Part shown: positions 27,413 through 38,029 of the stretch, one piece after another | Numbering within the stretch: the stretch's first letter is position 1 | Layout of the letters: every line of letters begins with the position of its first letter | Assembly (NCBI GenBank): GCA_040755725.1 | Contig: JBFMAI010000035.1 | Coordinates: forward strand, 1 to 64,000 | Origin: JBFMAI01 sp040755725 | Lineage (GTDB): Bacteria > Planctomycetota > Phycisphaerae > UBA1845 > Fen-1342 | Length of the DNA: 64,000 nt | Direction: 5' to 3' | Position numbers and translations under genes: made by a program | Notes under the pieces: generated by a model | What the model was told of the DNA's origin: nothing | Databases searched by the model: none | Seen by the model: the letters and a program-made list of their open reading frames with translations, nothing else

Positions 27413-27954
27413 AGAGAACCTCCTGTGCCTTCCCATGTGCCGCGAACTCGGTCAGTCCGTCTGACGAGCGATTCGGCGGTTCGGGTTAACCATAATGGAA
27501 AAGAGCGAGACTGCCAATGGCCGCCAACCGGACGGCCCGTCATTCCGCCGACGCTGCCCAGAACAGCGTCAACCGGGCGGAGAACCAACCGCTGCGCCCC
27601 GAAGTCCCCGGTCGAACACCGACCGAAAACCCGGTCGCCATGGGAGCACGACCGCGGCGCAGTGAATGCTCTTTGCAGGGTGACGGGCAAGCATGGCACT
27701 TACACTCCCTGGATCCGACCTCGAGCAACGGACGAACCCAGAGCGCGTGGCATGACTTGCTAGGCGGGAACGAACGCGGAAACGTTATGAACGCGGGCGA
27801 GGATGAACGACGAGGCGAAGAATGAACTTATGATGACCTTCTATAAAATCCTCATCCGATCCCGTCCAACTCACCCTTCCAAGCATAGCGACCACAGCTC
27901 GGGTGTCAACGGCCCTCCCCGCGAAATGCGACCAGATGACACGACCGGGAACGC
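27413..27954. other. 542-nt intergenic region upstream of the pseudopilin gene
   Basis: No gene supported on either strand. The only signal is the weak promoter-like pair at 27840-27869 facing the pseudopilin gene. Confidence 0.5.
27840..27869 (-). promoter_or_regulatory. Possible distant promoter for the pseudopilin gene
   Basis: On the minus strand TTGGAC (27864-27869), 18-nt spacer, TATAGA (27840-27845). It would give a 5' leader of about 400 nt with no gene in between. Weak support. Confidence 0.25.
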
Positions 27955-28992
27955 TCACGAGCCCAATGCCGCCGGTAACCGGTCGATCCCGTACGCCGCG
28001 CATCGCCCTGCCCCCATCTCCCCCGCTGCTGCCACGGAAGGGGCCTCAAGCCGAGCCGTGATCCCCAGATCGCGGCGCAGTCGCAGAAGCACTTCCAGCC
28101 CCACGGTGTCGAGCGCGACCGGGTCGAATCCGAACAACAACCGGCCAATGTCGGCCACATTGCCCGGTTCCGGCCCGCCTCCGGCTTCAACGAGTACGCG
28201 CAGCGCGTTGACAATCGTGAGCTTCAATCGCGAGCTAAGCTCTTTGTTTGCAATCACTTCGCCGATGTAAGGCGAACAGCCGTTGTCGTGGTACCGCGCC
28301 GGGTGGCGAATGGCGGCATACGAGACGTTCTTCATGGCCCCGGACATGCCCGCGATGGTATGGGCCTTCAGAAACGGCACGTTAATGATTGCGTCACTCT
28401 CATATACCCAGTTCGCCAACTCTTCGAGGCGCCCGCCGACCGGTATCGCCGGTCCCCAGCCGGACTGCGGCGAGGCCATCTTCACCTGGCTGGCCAGCCC
28501 ACCCGGGGCCTCGACGAGCGTAATCGAGTCGGGGCCGTACCCGGCAGCCGCCAGAGCGGCTACCAGTACCCGTGCAACCGCGTCATTGGTCCCGATCCGC
28601 TCCGCGTCGACGTGGTTGAACTTCACCGCGATGCGCCGAGCTGAGCCGAGGACGTGTCGAAGGGCTTCCGCTGCGGTCGGGAGCCCCGTGAGCACGCGCA
28701 AACCGAGGTCGATCAAGTCGGCCAGGATCACGTCGTCGGCGCGCCCGTCCACCAGAACCCGGGCGTCCTGAATCTCGACCACGCGCGACCGGGGGTACCG
28801 CGGCCCCAGCCACCAGGGACGTGAATCGGAGAACGAATCGGACGGCGCCGGCTGGCTGGCCGGTTCTGGTTCCTGCCCGGACGCCACCCCAGCGATGCTG
28901 CCCAACGCCAAGCCGGCTGCGGCGCGCAGAACGTCCCTCCGCGACGGACCGCGGCAACGCCCACCTGGCCGTTTGACCCTGCCTGGTCGCAT
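27955..28992 (-). CDS. Tat-exported DUF362-domain protein
   Basis: 345 residues. The N-terminus has a twin-arginine signal (SRRDVLRAAAGLALGSIAGVASG). The body matches DUF362 proteins: VEIQDARVLVDG, AVKFNHVDAERIGTNDAVARVLVAAL, LVEAPGG, NVPFLKAHTIAGMSGAMKNVSYA, and the late GFDPVALDTVGLEVL. The family is often linked to iron-sulfur proteins, but the ferredoxin-like Cys motif is absent here; function unknown. Start uncertain: ATG at 28992 (preferred) or at 29043, which would overlap the divergent gene. Confidence 0.8.
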   Translation of the reverse strand: MRPGRVKRPGGRCRGPSRRDVLRAAAGLALGSIAGVASGQEPEPASQPAPSDSFSDSRPWWLGPRYPRSRVVEIQDARVLVDGRADDVILADLIDLGLRVLTGLPTAAEALRHVLGSARRIAVKFNHVDAERIGTNDAVARVLVAALAAAGYGPDSITLVEAPGGLASQVKMASPQSGWGPAIPVGGRLEELANWVYESDAIINVPFLKAHTIAGMSGAMKNVSYAAIRHPARYHDNGCSPYIGEVIANKELSSRLKLTIVNALRVLVEAGGGPEPGNVADIGRLLFGFDPVALDTVGLEVLLRLRRDLGITARLEAPSVAAAGEMGAGRCAAYGIDRLPAALGS

Positions 28993-29041
28993 GTATAACC
29001 TATCGCGTCGCCGGGGTGCCCCGCTTTGACGGAACTTGCCC

Positions 29042-30469
29042 ATGTCGTCGATTCAGCAACGTTACGAGGGCCACCGCCAACGGCTGGAAGCGTACGGCCA
29101 GCAACACTTGCTCGCGTTCTGGCCCCGCCTGACCGACCCGCAGCGGTCCGAACTTCTTGCCGATCTGGACCTGATCGACCTCGATCGTTGCCGGACCCTC
29201 ATTGATTCGCACGTCCGTCGTCGCCCCACCGTCACGGTGCCGGAGCGCATCGAGCCCCCGCTCTGCTATCCCCCCGAGCCCGCCGCAGACCAGGTTGAGA
29301 CGTACCGCCGAGCCTGGGAAGCGGGCGTCGAGGCGATTCGGGCCGGGCAGGTGGCGGCGTTTACCGTGGCCGGCGGGCAGGGCACGCGACTTGGATACGA
29401 CGGTCCCAAAGGGGCGTTCGAGATCAGTCCGGTGCGCCACGCCCCCCTGTTTCAGCTCTTTGCCGAGAGTCTGCGGGGGGTCGAGCGTCGTTGGGGCCGC
29501 CGGCCGCGCTGGTACATCATGACCAGCCTCGCCAATCACGACACCACGACCCGCTTTTTCGAAAAGCACGCCTTCTTCGGCCTGTCGCCCGCGGACGTCG
29601 TTTTCTTTCAGCAAAGCGAGATGCCCGCGTTCCTGCCGGACGGTCGCATCGCGTTGGCCGCCCCGCACCGCATCGCGCTAGCGCCGGACGGGCACGGCGG
29701 CAGCCTGTGGGCCCTGGCGCGCAGCGGCGCGCTCGATGACATGCGCCGACGCGGAATCGACACGATCAGCTACTTCCAGGTCGACAACCCGCTGGTGCGG
29801 ACGATCGACCCGCTGTTCATCGGCTTGCACCGGATCACCGGCGCGGAGATGTCCAGCAAGGTCGTCCACAAGGCCCACGATGCGGAGCGCGTGGGCGTAT
29901 TCTGCGTCGTGGACGACCGGCTCGCGGTCATCGAATACAGCGACCTGCCGGCCGAGTTGGCCCGCGCGCGAAACCCCGACGGTTCCCGCCGTTTCGACGC
30001 CGGCAGCATCGCCGTCCACATCATCGACCGGGCCTTTGTGGAGCGTTTGACGGCCCCCGGAGCGGCGGTGAGTCTGCCGTGGCACCGGGCGGACAAGCGC
30101 GTGGCCACGGTCGACGCGGCCGGCCAGGTCGTTGCGCCGACCGAGCCGAACGCGGTCAAGCTGGAGATGTTCGTCTTTGACGCGATTCCGCTGGCGCGAA
30201 ACCCGTTGGTCCTGTATACCCGCCGCGAGGAGGAGTTCAGCCCGGTCAAGAACGCGGAGGGAGACGACTCGCCGGCGACGGCCCGGCGTGACCTCGTTCG
30301 ACGCGCCGCCCGTTGGCTGGAGATGTGCGGTTGTCAGGTGCCGCGCAAGGCGGACGGCGAGCCTGCCGTACCGATTGAGATTAGTCCGGCGATCGCGTTG
30401 GATTGTGATGATCTCCGCGCCCGGACGCTGCCGCCGGTGCGACCCGACCGGCCGTACCTGCTGGCCTAA
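29042..30469 (+). CDS. UDPGP-family nucleotidyltransferase (UDP-GlcNAc pyrophosphorylase-like)
   Basis: 475 residues, eukaryote-like UAP/UDPGP architecture. The nucleotide-binding loop VAGGQGTRLGYDGPKG is at about 108-123. TSLANHDTTTRFFEKH and PDGHGG (the PNGNGG position) are followed by FQVDNPL, EMSSKVV and VIEYSDL. FVFDAIPLARN and FSPVKNAEGDDSP lie near the end, as in UDP-N-acetylglucosamine pyrophosphorylases. Makes UDP-GlcNAc (or UDP-Glc) from UTP and sugar-1-P for envelope synthesis. Its ATG overlaps the opposite-strand possible start, so this is a tightly divergent pair. Confidence 0.9.
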   Translation: MSSIQQRYEGHRQRLEAYGQQHLLAFWPRLTDPQRSELLADLDLIDLDRCRTLIDSHVRRRPTVTVPERIEPPLCYPPEPAADQVETYRRAWEAGVEAIRAGQVAAFTVAGGQGTRLGYDGPKGAFEISPVRHAPLFQLFAESLRGVERRWGRRPRWYIMTSLANHDTTTRFFEKHAFFGLSPADVVFFQQSEMPAFLPDGRIALAAPHRIALAPDGHGGSLWALARSGALDDMRRRGIDTISYFQVDNPLVRTIDPLFIGLHRITGAEMSSKVVHKAHDAERVGVFCVVDDRLAVIEYSDLPAELARARNPDGSRRFDAGSIAVHIIDRAFVERLTAPGAAVSLPWHRADKRVATVDAAGQVVAPTEPNAVKLEMFVFDAIPLARNPLVLYTRREEEFSPVKNAEGDDSPATARRDLVRRAARWLEMCGCQVPRKADGEPAVPIEISPAIALDCDDLRARTLPPVRPDRPYLLA

Positions 30470-30773
30470 GACCCACGAACCGAACCCGCCACGCGATTGC
30501 TGGGTTGGTTGGCCTGCGGTGGCGTGCGGGGTTCCGATAGGCACTCCAGGGTCCGCCTTCCTGGAGGAGACGCGTCCGTTATCGGGCGGCGCCGTCCGCG
30601 CGACGGGCTTACGCTCTCAACACTTCCAGTCGAAGTATCAACGGCCACGCTTGGCGCCGACGCCGGGCCGCCCGCGGTGGCGAGCGGCGACTCCCCGCGC
30701 TTCCGCGGCGGTACGCCGCCCCGTCGGGGCGGCCGGCACCCGCGCGGCGACGTGCGCCGGAGTCCCGCTGTCG
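30470..30773. other. 304-nt intergenic region
   Basis: Holds an R1 repeat copy (core near 30514-30532, with GTGCGGGGTTCCGATAGGCACTCCAGGGTCCG) and no protein gene. Confidence 0.5.
30485..30560 (+). repeat. R1 palindromic repeat, copy 5
   Basis: Right half is nearly identical to the copy at 17.1 kb (GGCGTGCGGGGTTCCGATAG plus CACTCCAGGGTCC); the left arm has diverged. Confidence 0.65.
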
Positions 30774-33536
30774 ATGTCCCTTCTACCCCACAAGCCCGCG
30801 TCTACGCTCCTCGGCCTCGGGGTGGGTTTGGTGGTCGTCGCGGGGCTGATCGCCGGGGGGCTGGTGGCTGTCCGCTCGCTGCGTGAGGAGCACGCTCGCA
30901 ACGTCCAGGCGGCGCGAACGCGCCAACTGGCGGCCGAGATCGAGGACCGTGCCTTCGATCGCTTTCAGGGCCTGACGCGCGAACTGGCCGTGCTGCCGCA
31001 AGTGGTCGCCGTCGCGACCGGCGCGGCGTCGCCGGACAACCCGGAGATTCTGGTGGCCTTGCACGCGGTGCGGCGCGGCCTGGGCGACGCGGGCTTGCTG
31101 TATGTGCTCAACGCCGAGGGGACGACGGTGGCCTGTACGGTCTTCGGCGAGGGGCAGACGCTTACAGGCAAGAACTACGCCTTCCGTCCGTACTTCACCG
31201 AGGCGATGGCCGGCCGCGAATGTGTGTACCCGGCGTTGGGCGTCACGACTAACGTACGCGGACTGTATTTCAGCGCCGCGGTGCGCACCGCGGAAACCGC
31301 GCGACCCGTGGGGGTCATGGTGCTGAAGGTCGACTTTGACGTCGTTGACGCGCTGATCGCGGACGCCGAACAACCGACGGCCCTCATCTCCCCCGACGGC
31401 ATCGTGCTGGCGGCCAACCAACCGGACTGGCTCTATCGGGCCGTGGCCCCGCTCGAACCCGGGCGGCGGGCCGCCCTTCAGGCCAGTCGGCAGTTCGGCG
31501 ACATGCCCCTCGACAGCTTGGGGGTGTCTGGTACCGGCGAGTGGGTCGAACTCGCGGGCCGGCGCTACCGGCGGCAGGATTGTCCGATGGCGGTCGCGGG
31601 CTGGAAGCTGATCTCGCTGGAGCCCCAAGACCGGACCTATCCCTTGACGGGCACGCAGAAACGCCTGGTGACCGGCGCCGCCGGGCTGGTGCTGTTCCTG
31701 CTGGCCACCATCGGCCTGCTGATCCTGAACGCGGCGTCGCGGCGGCGGGCCGAGGCCGCGCTGCACCGGGCCAACGAGGAGCTGGAGAGCCGCGTACTGG
31801 AGCGCACGCGCTGCCTAGCGGCGGCCAACACGGACCTGCGGGCCGAGGTCGCCGAGCGGCAGCGCGTCGAGCGCGCCCTGCGCGATTCGCAGCGACGCCT
31901 GGCCGACATCATCGACTTTCTGCCGGACGCCACCTTCGTTGTGGACCGGGCCGGGCGCGTCACCGCGTGGAACCGCGCGATGGAGGCGCTCACCGGCGTC
32001 CCCGCGGCGCAGATGCTGGGCAAGGGGGACCACGAGTACGCCCTGCCGCTGTACGGCGAACGCCGGCCCGTGTTGATCGACGTGGCCCGGGACCCGCGAT
32101 CCCCCGCGACGGAGGAGTACCGTTACCTGGTTCGGCGTGGGGACATGGTGATGGCGGAAGTGGAGCCGCCCGGTCTGGGGACCACGTCGCCGGTGACGGT
32201 GTGGGCCGCGGCCAAGCCGCTGTACGACCCGCAGGGGCACATCGTGGGCGCGATCGAGACCATTCGCGACATCACCGCGCGCAAGCAGGCCGAAGCCGAA
32301 TTGCAGCGGGCCAAAGAGGCCGCGGAAGCCGCCAGCGTGGCCAAGAGCGCCTTCCTGGCCAACATGAGTCACGAGATTCGCACGCCCATGACGGCGATTC
32401 TCGGGTTTGCCGAGACGCTGGAAGAAGGCTGCGCGCGGAGCTGCTCGTTCGGGGCCGCGCACTTCGCGGCGCATATCGGCACGATCCGCCGCAACGGCGA
32501 ACACCTCCTGCGAATCATCAACGACATCCTGGACTTGTCGCGCGTCGAGGCCGGCCAGATGCGGGCCGAGCGCGGGCCCTGCCGCCCGGCCGCACTGCTC
32601 GCGGAAGTGCAGTCCCTGATGGCCCCGCGGGCCGCCGAGAAGGGCCTGACGCTTACGGTGGAGTACGCCACGCCCCTGCCCGAGACCATTCAGTCCGACC
32701 CGACGCGTTTGCGGCAGGTCCTCGTCAACCTGGTCGGCAACGCGGTGAAGTTCACCGACGCGGGCGGCGTGCGCGTCGTCGCCCGGCTGGTGGAACCGCG
32801 CAACGGCGCAGTGGACGGCGCGGGGGAGCCGCTGCTCCAGTTCGACGTGGTTGACACCGGCATTGGTCTCACCGCCGACCAGATCGGCCGCCTGTTCCGC
32901 CCGTTCACGCAGGCGGACGCGTCCACAACGCGGGAGTACGGGGGCACCGGATTGGGACTGGCGATCAGTCGGCGGCTGGCCCGGATGCTCGGGGGGGACA
33001 TCGCCGTCGAGAGTCAGCCCGGCGTGGGCAGCACGTTCACCGTCACCGTCACCACGGGGCCGCTGGAAGGGGTCGCACGTGCGGACTATGCCGCGCAGGC
33101 CGCGGCGCCGGCGTCCGCGGCACCCGTGCGGCGGCCGGTGAACGAGCTGACGGGCCGCGTGCTGTTGGTGGAAGATGGGCCCGACAACCAGCGTCTGGTG
33201 GCCTACCTGCTGGAGCGGGCCGGCGCGGTCGTCACGATTGCGGCCAACGGACTGCTCGCGTGCGAGCAGGCGTTGGCCGCGGCCGAAGCCGGCCGGCCGT
33301 TCGACCTCATCTTGATGGACGTGCAGATGCCGGTGATGGACGGCTACGAGGCCACCCGGCGTCTGCGCTCCGCCGGCTACCGCGGCCCGATCGTCGCCCT
33401 CACGGCCCACGCGATGGACAGCGACCGCGCGCAATGTGTGGCGGCGGGGTGCGACGGTTTTCTCACCAAGCCCATCGACCGCGACCGTCTACTGGCTACG
33501 CTGCGTCACCATCTCCAGTCGCAGCCGGTGAACTGA
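30774..33536 (+). CDS. Hybrid sensor histidine kinase/response regulator
   Basis: 920 residues. A membrane span at about 10-33, an extracytoplasmic Cache-like sensor (about 40-295), and a second span (about 299-319). Then a coiled linker, a PAS domain (about 375-500), HisKA with SHEIRTPM (His533), and HATPase (N656 box NLVGNAVKF, DTGIGL, GGTGLGLAIS). The C-terminal receiver is at about 795-912, with Asp849 in LMDVQMPVMDG and Lys in LTKP. Senses an external signal and phosphorelays internally. The receiver probably passes phosphate to an unlinked Hpt or regulator; none is adjacent. Confidence 0.92.
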   Translation: MSLLPHKPASTLLGLGVGLVVVAGLIAGGLVAVRSLREEHARNVQAARTRQLAAEIEDRAFDRFQGLTRELAVLPQVVAVATGAASPDNPEILVALHAVRRGLGDAGLLYVLNAEGTTVACTVFGEGQTLTGKNYAFRPYFTEAMAGRECVYPALGVTTNVRGLYFSAAVRTAETARPVGVMVLKVDFDVVDALIADAEQPTALISPDGIVLAANQPDWLYRAVAPLEPGRRAALQASRQFGDMPLDSLGVSGTGEWVELAGRRYRRQDCPMAVAGWKLISLEPQDRTYPLTGTQKRLVTGAAGLVLFLLATIGLLILNAASRRRAEAALHRANEELESRVLERTRCLAAANTDLRAEVAERQRVERALRDSQRRLADIIDFLPDATFVVDRAGRVTAWNRAMEALTGVPAAQMLGKGDHEYALPLYGERRPVLIDVARDPRSPATEEYRYLVRRGDMVMAEVEPPGLGTTSPVTVWAAAKPLYDPQGHIVGAIETIRDITARKQAEAELQRAKEAAEAASVAKSAFLANMSHEIRTPMTAILGFAETLEEGCARSCSFGAAHFAAHIGTIRRNGEHLLRIINDILDLSRVEAGQMRAERGPCRPAALLAEVQSLMAPRAAEKGLTLTVEYATPLPETIQSDPTRLRQVLVNLVGNAVKFTDAGGVRVVARLVEPRNGAVDGAGEPLLQFDVVDTGIGLTADQIGRLFRPFTQADASTTREYGGTGLGLAISRRLARMLGGDIAVESQPGVGSTFTVTVTTGPLEGVARADYAAQAAAPASAAPVRRPVNELTGRVLLVEDGPDNQRLVAYLLERAGAVVTIAANGLLACEQALAAAEAGRPFDLILMDVQMPVMDGYEATRRLRSAGYRGPIVALTAHAMDSDRAQCVAAGCDGFLTKPIDRDRLLATLRHHLQSQPVN

Positions 33537-33595
33537 CGGGCCGTCGCGCGAACCGCGCCCCTCGTCGTCGCTCCCCGCGCGCGACCCCCGCCTTG

Positions 33596-33601
33596 TAGAA
33601 T
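33596..33601 (+). promoter_or_regulatory. -10-like hexamer before the HYExO gene
   Basis: TAGAAT, about 31 nt before the GTG start at 33633, so transcription would begin a few nt after 33601. No -35 match. Similar TAGAAT/TAGACT hexamers lie close before the ffh (8186) and GH105 (13331) genes. Confidence 0.35.
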
Positions 33602-33632
33602 GCCCCGGGAACCCCCGCGCGGGAGTCGCACC

Positions 33633-34136
33633 GTGAAGGCCCACATCGACTACGAAGCGGCGTTCGAGAACTACTTGCAGCGGCGTCAGGTGCCGTACGT
33701 CGCCGTGGACGAAGCCAAGCGGGCGGCCTTCCGCGACGCCAAGCTCAAGAGCTTCGACTTCATCGTGTATTCCACCGGGGGGACGAACTGGCTGGTCGAC
33801 ATCAAGGGCCGGCGTTGGGCGGCCCGCAAGGCCGGCGGTCGACCCGCGTGGGAGAACTGGGTCACCCAGGCCGACCTGGACGGCCTGCGGCAGTGGCAGG
33901 AAGTCTTCGGCGTCGGGTTCGCGGCCCTGCTGGTGTTCGCGTACCGGCTGGACGCCGACGGGCAGCCGCCGACGGAGGTCGTCCATGAGTACCGCGGGGC
34001 CCGCTACGTGTTCGCCGCGGTACCGCTGGATGATTATGCGACGCTGGCCCGCCGACGCAGCCCCAAGTGGGGGACCGTCAACGTGCCGGTCCGTGAGTTC
34101 GCCCAGCGGGTGCGGCCGATCAGCGACTGGCTCTAG
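33633..34136 (+). CDS. HYExO-family protein, PD-(D/E)xK-like fold
   Basis: 167 residues. The opening KAHIDYEAAFENYLQRRQVPYVAVDEAKR and then LKSFDFIVYSTGGTNWLVDIKGRRW match, from memory, a planctomycete family named HYExO. The FDF..(12)..VDIKGR arrangement resembles PD-(D/E)xK nuclease motifs. GTG at 33633 is chosen because GGGAG lies about 7 nt upstream. The ATG at 33600 overlaps a -10-like hexamer. Biochemical function is not known to me. Confidence 0.75.
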   Translation: MKAHIDYEAAFENYLQRRQVPYVAVDEAKRAAFRDAKLKSFDFIVYSTGGTNWLVDIKGRRWAARKAGGRPAWENWVTQADLDGLRQWQEVFGVGFAALLVFAYRLDADGQPPTEVVHEYRGARYVFAAVPLDDYATLARRRSPKWGTVNVPVREFAQRVRPISDWL

Positions 34137-34449
34137 CAGCCGCTTACCGAACCCGCCCCGGCAACCCAGGCCGTGGACCCGCCACCTCCCGCCGACCGTG
34201 CCCACCCCACGGGCGGCGGGCCGCGGAGCTCCCGCACCGGCGTGCGGGGTTCGGATTGGCCCTTCGGGGCACCCCGCACTCTGACGGTCGGCGGCGAACC
34301 GCCCGGCAAGGTCCCCGCGGATTGACGCCAGCCCAACCGACCCCTTAGTGTGGGCCGTGCTGGGGCGTGTGGCCGCCCGGGGGCGGGACGGGCCGAGCTA
34401 ACAGGAAGCACGCCGGACCGGGTACGTCGACCAAGCGAGAGGACGGACC
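34137..34449. other. 313-nt intergenic region with an R1 repeat
   Basis: No gene. Contains R1 copy 6 at 34200-34260; a GAGAGGACGGACC ribosome-binding segment precedes the next ATG. Confidence 0.5.
34200..34260 (+). repeat. R1 palindromic repeat, copy 6
   Basis: CCCACGGGCGGCGGGCCGC, hairpin CCCGCACC-GGC-GTGCGGGG (core 34231-34249), then TTCGGATTGGC. Same order of blocks as the other R1 copies. Confidence 0.7.
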
Positions 34450-36090
34450 ATGGCAACGTATTCAATCAGCCCGGATGGAGAGCAGTTTCCGCTACCCAAC
34501 GAAGCCGACTACGCCGCGGAGTATCAGCGGCTCGAGCGCATCGTCGCCGAGCAGCGCCGGCAGGGCCGCGAGATCGTGGTGGTGGTCGGCGTCGGGTTCG
34601 TGGGGGCGGTGATGGCGGCGGTCGTCGCCGACACGGTGGACAAGCGGACGGGTCAGCCGAACAAGTTCGTCATCGGGATGCAGCGACCCAGCCCGCGGAG
34701 CTACTGGAAGATCCATTACCTCAACCGCGGCGTCTCGCCGGTGAAGGCCGAGGACCCCGAGGTCGACCAGATCATCCCGCGCTGCGTCAAGGAGAAGAAG
34801 ACGCTGATCGCCACCTTCACCAACGACGTGCTGAAGCTGGCCGATTGCGTCGTCGTGGACGTCCAGTGCGACTACCTTAAGGAATCGCTCGGCAACCTGC
34901 GGACCGGCCGGACCGACATGGCGGCCCTGGAGAAGAGCTTCGAGGTCATCGGCGCCCTCATTCCGCCGAAGTGCCTGGTGCTGATCGAGACGACCGTCGC
35001 CCCCGGCACGACGGAGTACGTCGCCTACCCGATCCTCAAGCGGGCGTTCGAGGAGCGCGGGCTGACCGAGGAGCCCCTGCTGGCCCACAGCTTCGAGCGC
35101 GTCATGCCCGGCCGGCAGTACGTCGCCAGCATCCGCGACTTCTGGCGAGTGTGCAGTGGCGTCAACGCCGAAGCCCGTGCCCGCGTTGAGAAGTTCCTGC
35201 GTGAGGTGCTGAACACCGAGAAGTTTCCGCTCACCGTCCTCGACCGGCCGCTGGAAAGCGAAACGTGCAAGATCGTTGAGAACAGCTACCGGGCCACCAT
35301 CCTCGCCTTCCTCGACGAGTGGAGCACCTTCGCGGAACGCAACGGCATCGACCTCGTCAAGGTCATCCAGGCCATCAAGATGCGACCCACCCACAACAAC
35401 ATCATCTTCCCCGGCCCCGGCATCGGCGGCTATTGCCTGCCGAAGGACGGCGGCCTGGGCATGTGGGCCTACCGCCACCTGATGGGCTTCGACGACGACC
35501 TGTTCAAGATCACGCCGACGGCGATCGACATCAACGACACGCGCGCGCTGCGGGTCGCGGGCTTGACCCGCGACGCCTTGCGAAACATGGGGCGCGGGGT
35601 CGCCGCCGCCCGCATCACGCTGCTGGGTTGTGCCTATCGCGAGGACGTCGGCGACACGCGCTACTCCGGCTGCGAGCTGATCGTCCGCAAGCTGACCGAG
35701 ATGGGCGGCGACCTCCGCGTCCACGATCCCTACGTCTCGCACTGGTGGGAAATCGAGGCCCAGGACACCTACCCCGCCCCCGGCCACAGTTGGGCCCGCT
35801 TCTTCCGCAACCAGGAGCGGCTCAAGGACCTGCGCGTGGAACCGGACCTCACCACCGCCCTGAAAGATGCCGACGCGGTCATTCTCGGTGTCCGCCACAA
35901 GCCGTACTTGGAGCTGTCGCCGAACGACGTTGTCCGCATGACGGGCAAGCCGTGCGCGGTGATCGACTGCTTCGGGATCCTCGACGACGCGAAGATCCGG
36001 CGGTACTTCGAGTTGGGCTGCGAAGTAAAGGGCCTGGGCCGCGGGCATGTGAAGCGGATCAAGGACGCCGTCGCTGCTGCGCGCCCGTAA
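34450..36090 (+). CDS. Nucleotide-sugar (UDP-type) dehydrogenase
   Basis: 546 residues, longer than the usual 430-450. It oxidises a UDP-hexose or UDP-HexNAc to the uronate with two NAD+. Rossmann motif VVVVGVGFVGAVMA near 43-56; IETTVAPGTTEYV and HSFERVMPGRQYV; dimer helix LESETCKIVENSYRATILAFLDEW; catalytic Cys329 in PGPGIGGYCLPKD. The C-terminal domain contains LGCAYREDVGDTRYS. An N-terminal extension (about 1-40) precedes the Rossmann fold. Presumably feeds envelope or exopolysaccharide synthesis; no polysaccharide cluster is adjacent. Confidence 0.92.
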   Translation: MATYSISPDGEQFPLPNEADYAAEYQRLERIVAEQRRQGREIVVVVGVGFVGAVMAAVVADTVDKRTGQPNKFVIGMQRPSPRSYWKIHYLNRGVSPVKAEDPEVDQIIPRCVKEKKTLIATFTNDVLKLADCVVVDVQCDYLKESLGNLRTGRTDMAALEKSFEVIGALIPPKCLVLIETTVAPGTTEYVAYPILKRAFEERGLTEEPLLAHSFERVMPGRQYVASIRDFWRVCSGVNAEARARVEKFLREVLNTEKFPLTVLDRPLESETCKIVENSYRATILAFLDEWSTFAERNGIDLVKVIQAIKMRPTHNNIIFPGPGIGGYCLPKDGGLGMWAYRHLMGFDDDLFKITPTAIDINDTRALRVAGLTRDALRNMGRGVAAARITLLGCAYREDVGDTRYSGCELIVRKLTEMGGDLRVHDPYVSHWWEIEAQDTYPAPGHSWARFFRNQERLKDLRVEPDLTTALKDADAVILGVRHKPYLELSPNDVVRMTGKPCAVIDCFGILDDAKIRRYFELGCEVKGLGRGHVKRIKDAVAAARP

Positions 36091-36289
36091 CCGCCACGGT
36101 GTTGGGAGCGCCAAGGGCGCCCGGCGGAGCCAAGTAGCGGCCCCGTCGCGATTCGCGCCGCCGGCACCTGCGTTGGCATTCCACGGCGAGGAAGGCCGAC
36201 CGGGAGGGCAAGCCTCCCGGCGCACCGCGGCTTGGATGTTCCGGCACGCCGGGATCGCCCAGCCGGGTTGCACGACCGTGCCTACCGAT

Positions 36290-36715
36290 TCAGTGGCCCG
36301 GCGGCGGGGTGACGGAGCCGGTTGACTCCGGGGCCGGCGGCGGACCGTTGGCCCGGTGAGCGGTCAGTTTCGCGCAGCGCGGGCAGGGGAACAGCAGCGT
36401 CCGCTTGTCGTCGGCCACGCGATAGCGCCCCGCCTCCCACACCCGCTCGAACTCGCGATGACTGACTTGGAAGTAGTGCCGGCAGTCCGGGCAGTAAAAG
36501 CCGATGAACTCGTTGTCCGGCGCGCCGTCCGGCCCCGGAATCGCCCACTTCACGACGGCCCCGCCGAGTACCACCACGACCAGGCCGACGCCCACCAGCA
36601 GCACGATGCGGCGGTGGGCTACGAGGAACGGCCGGACGCCGTCGAGGCGGTTGCGGGCGGCCGTGCGTACGTTGGCGAGGAGTTGCCGTGCCGCGTCGAG
36701 GATACTCCAGTCCAT
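36290..36715 (-). CDS. Membrane-anchored zinc-ribbon protein
   Basis: 141 residues: a helical N-terminus, one membrane span (about 37-61), then a CPDC...CPRC pair (Cys4 zinc ribbon) with a Pro-rich tail. No known function. It starts at 36715, 57 nt downstream of the GroES stop on the same strand, so the two may be cotranscribed. Confidence 0.72.
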   Translation of the reverse strand: MDWSILDAARQLLANVRTAARNRLDGVRPFLVAHRRIVLLVGVGLVVVVLGGAVVKWAIPGPDGAPDNEFIGFYCPDCRHYFQVSHREFERVWEAGRYRVADDKRTLLFPCPRCAKLTAHRANGPPPAPESTGSVTPPPGH

Positions 36716-36771
36716 TGCGTTGCGCTACTCCGACCATCTCTCGGCCCGGCGCCACGCGACGAGGAACTCCC

Positions 36772-37104
36772 CTAATCGGCGGTCTGCTGCGGGCGCCGAA
36801 AAACCGCGACGACATCGTCGATCGGCACGACGAACAGCCGGTTATCGCCCTCGAAATCCACCGGGATGGCGTTCTTGGGATTGAACAACACACGGTCGTA
36901 CTGCGCGATGGGGTAGTCCTCGTCGCGCTGGATCTGCGCGGAGACGGCGACGACGCGGCCCGTGATGGTGGGGATTTCGATATTGCCGGGAAGCTGAATG
37001 CCGCCCTTGGTCGTCTTCTTGTCCTCGTCTTTGCGGATGAGGACGCGCTTGCCGACGGGCTCGACGGTTTCGAGCGTCTGCTTGCCGGATCCGGTCTGGG
37101 CCAT
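36772..37104 (-). CDS. GroES-like co-chaperonin (orphan, divergent)
   Basis: 110 residues. The cpn10 fold is clear from PVGKRVLIRKDEDKKTTKGGIQLP, GRVVAVS and YDRVLFNPKNAIPVDFEGDNRLFVVPIDDVVAVF. In the mobile loop, TTKGGIQLPG is conserved. It is longer than typical GroES, with an N-terminal MAQTGSGKQTLET extension and an R..PQQTAD tail. GAGGAG lies upstream of 37104. No groEL is adjacent, so it is likely an accessory paralogue serving a distant chaperonin. Confidence 0.85.
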   Translation of the reverse strand: MAQTGSGKQTLETVEPVGKRVLIRKDEDKKTTKGGIQLPGNIEIPTITGRVVAVSAQIQRDEDYPIAQYDRVLFNPKNAIPVDFEGDNRLFVVPIDDVVAVFRRPQQTAD

Positions 37105-37213
37105 GACACTCCTCTCGTCCCGCCGGGACGCGGTACCTATACTACGCGGCGCCGCGACCGTTGGCGAGGGCACGGCGCCGTCGGCCGTGTTCCTCTGATC
37201 GGAGAGCCCGCCG

Positions 37214-38015
<802 letters not shown>

Positions 38016-38029
<14 letters not shown>
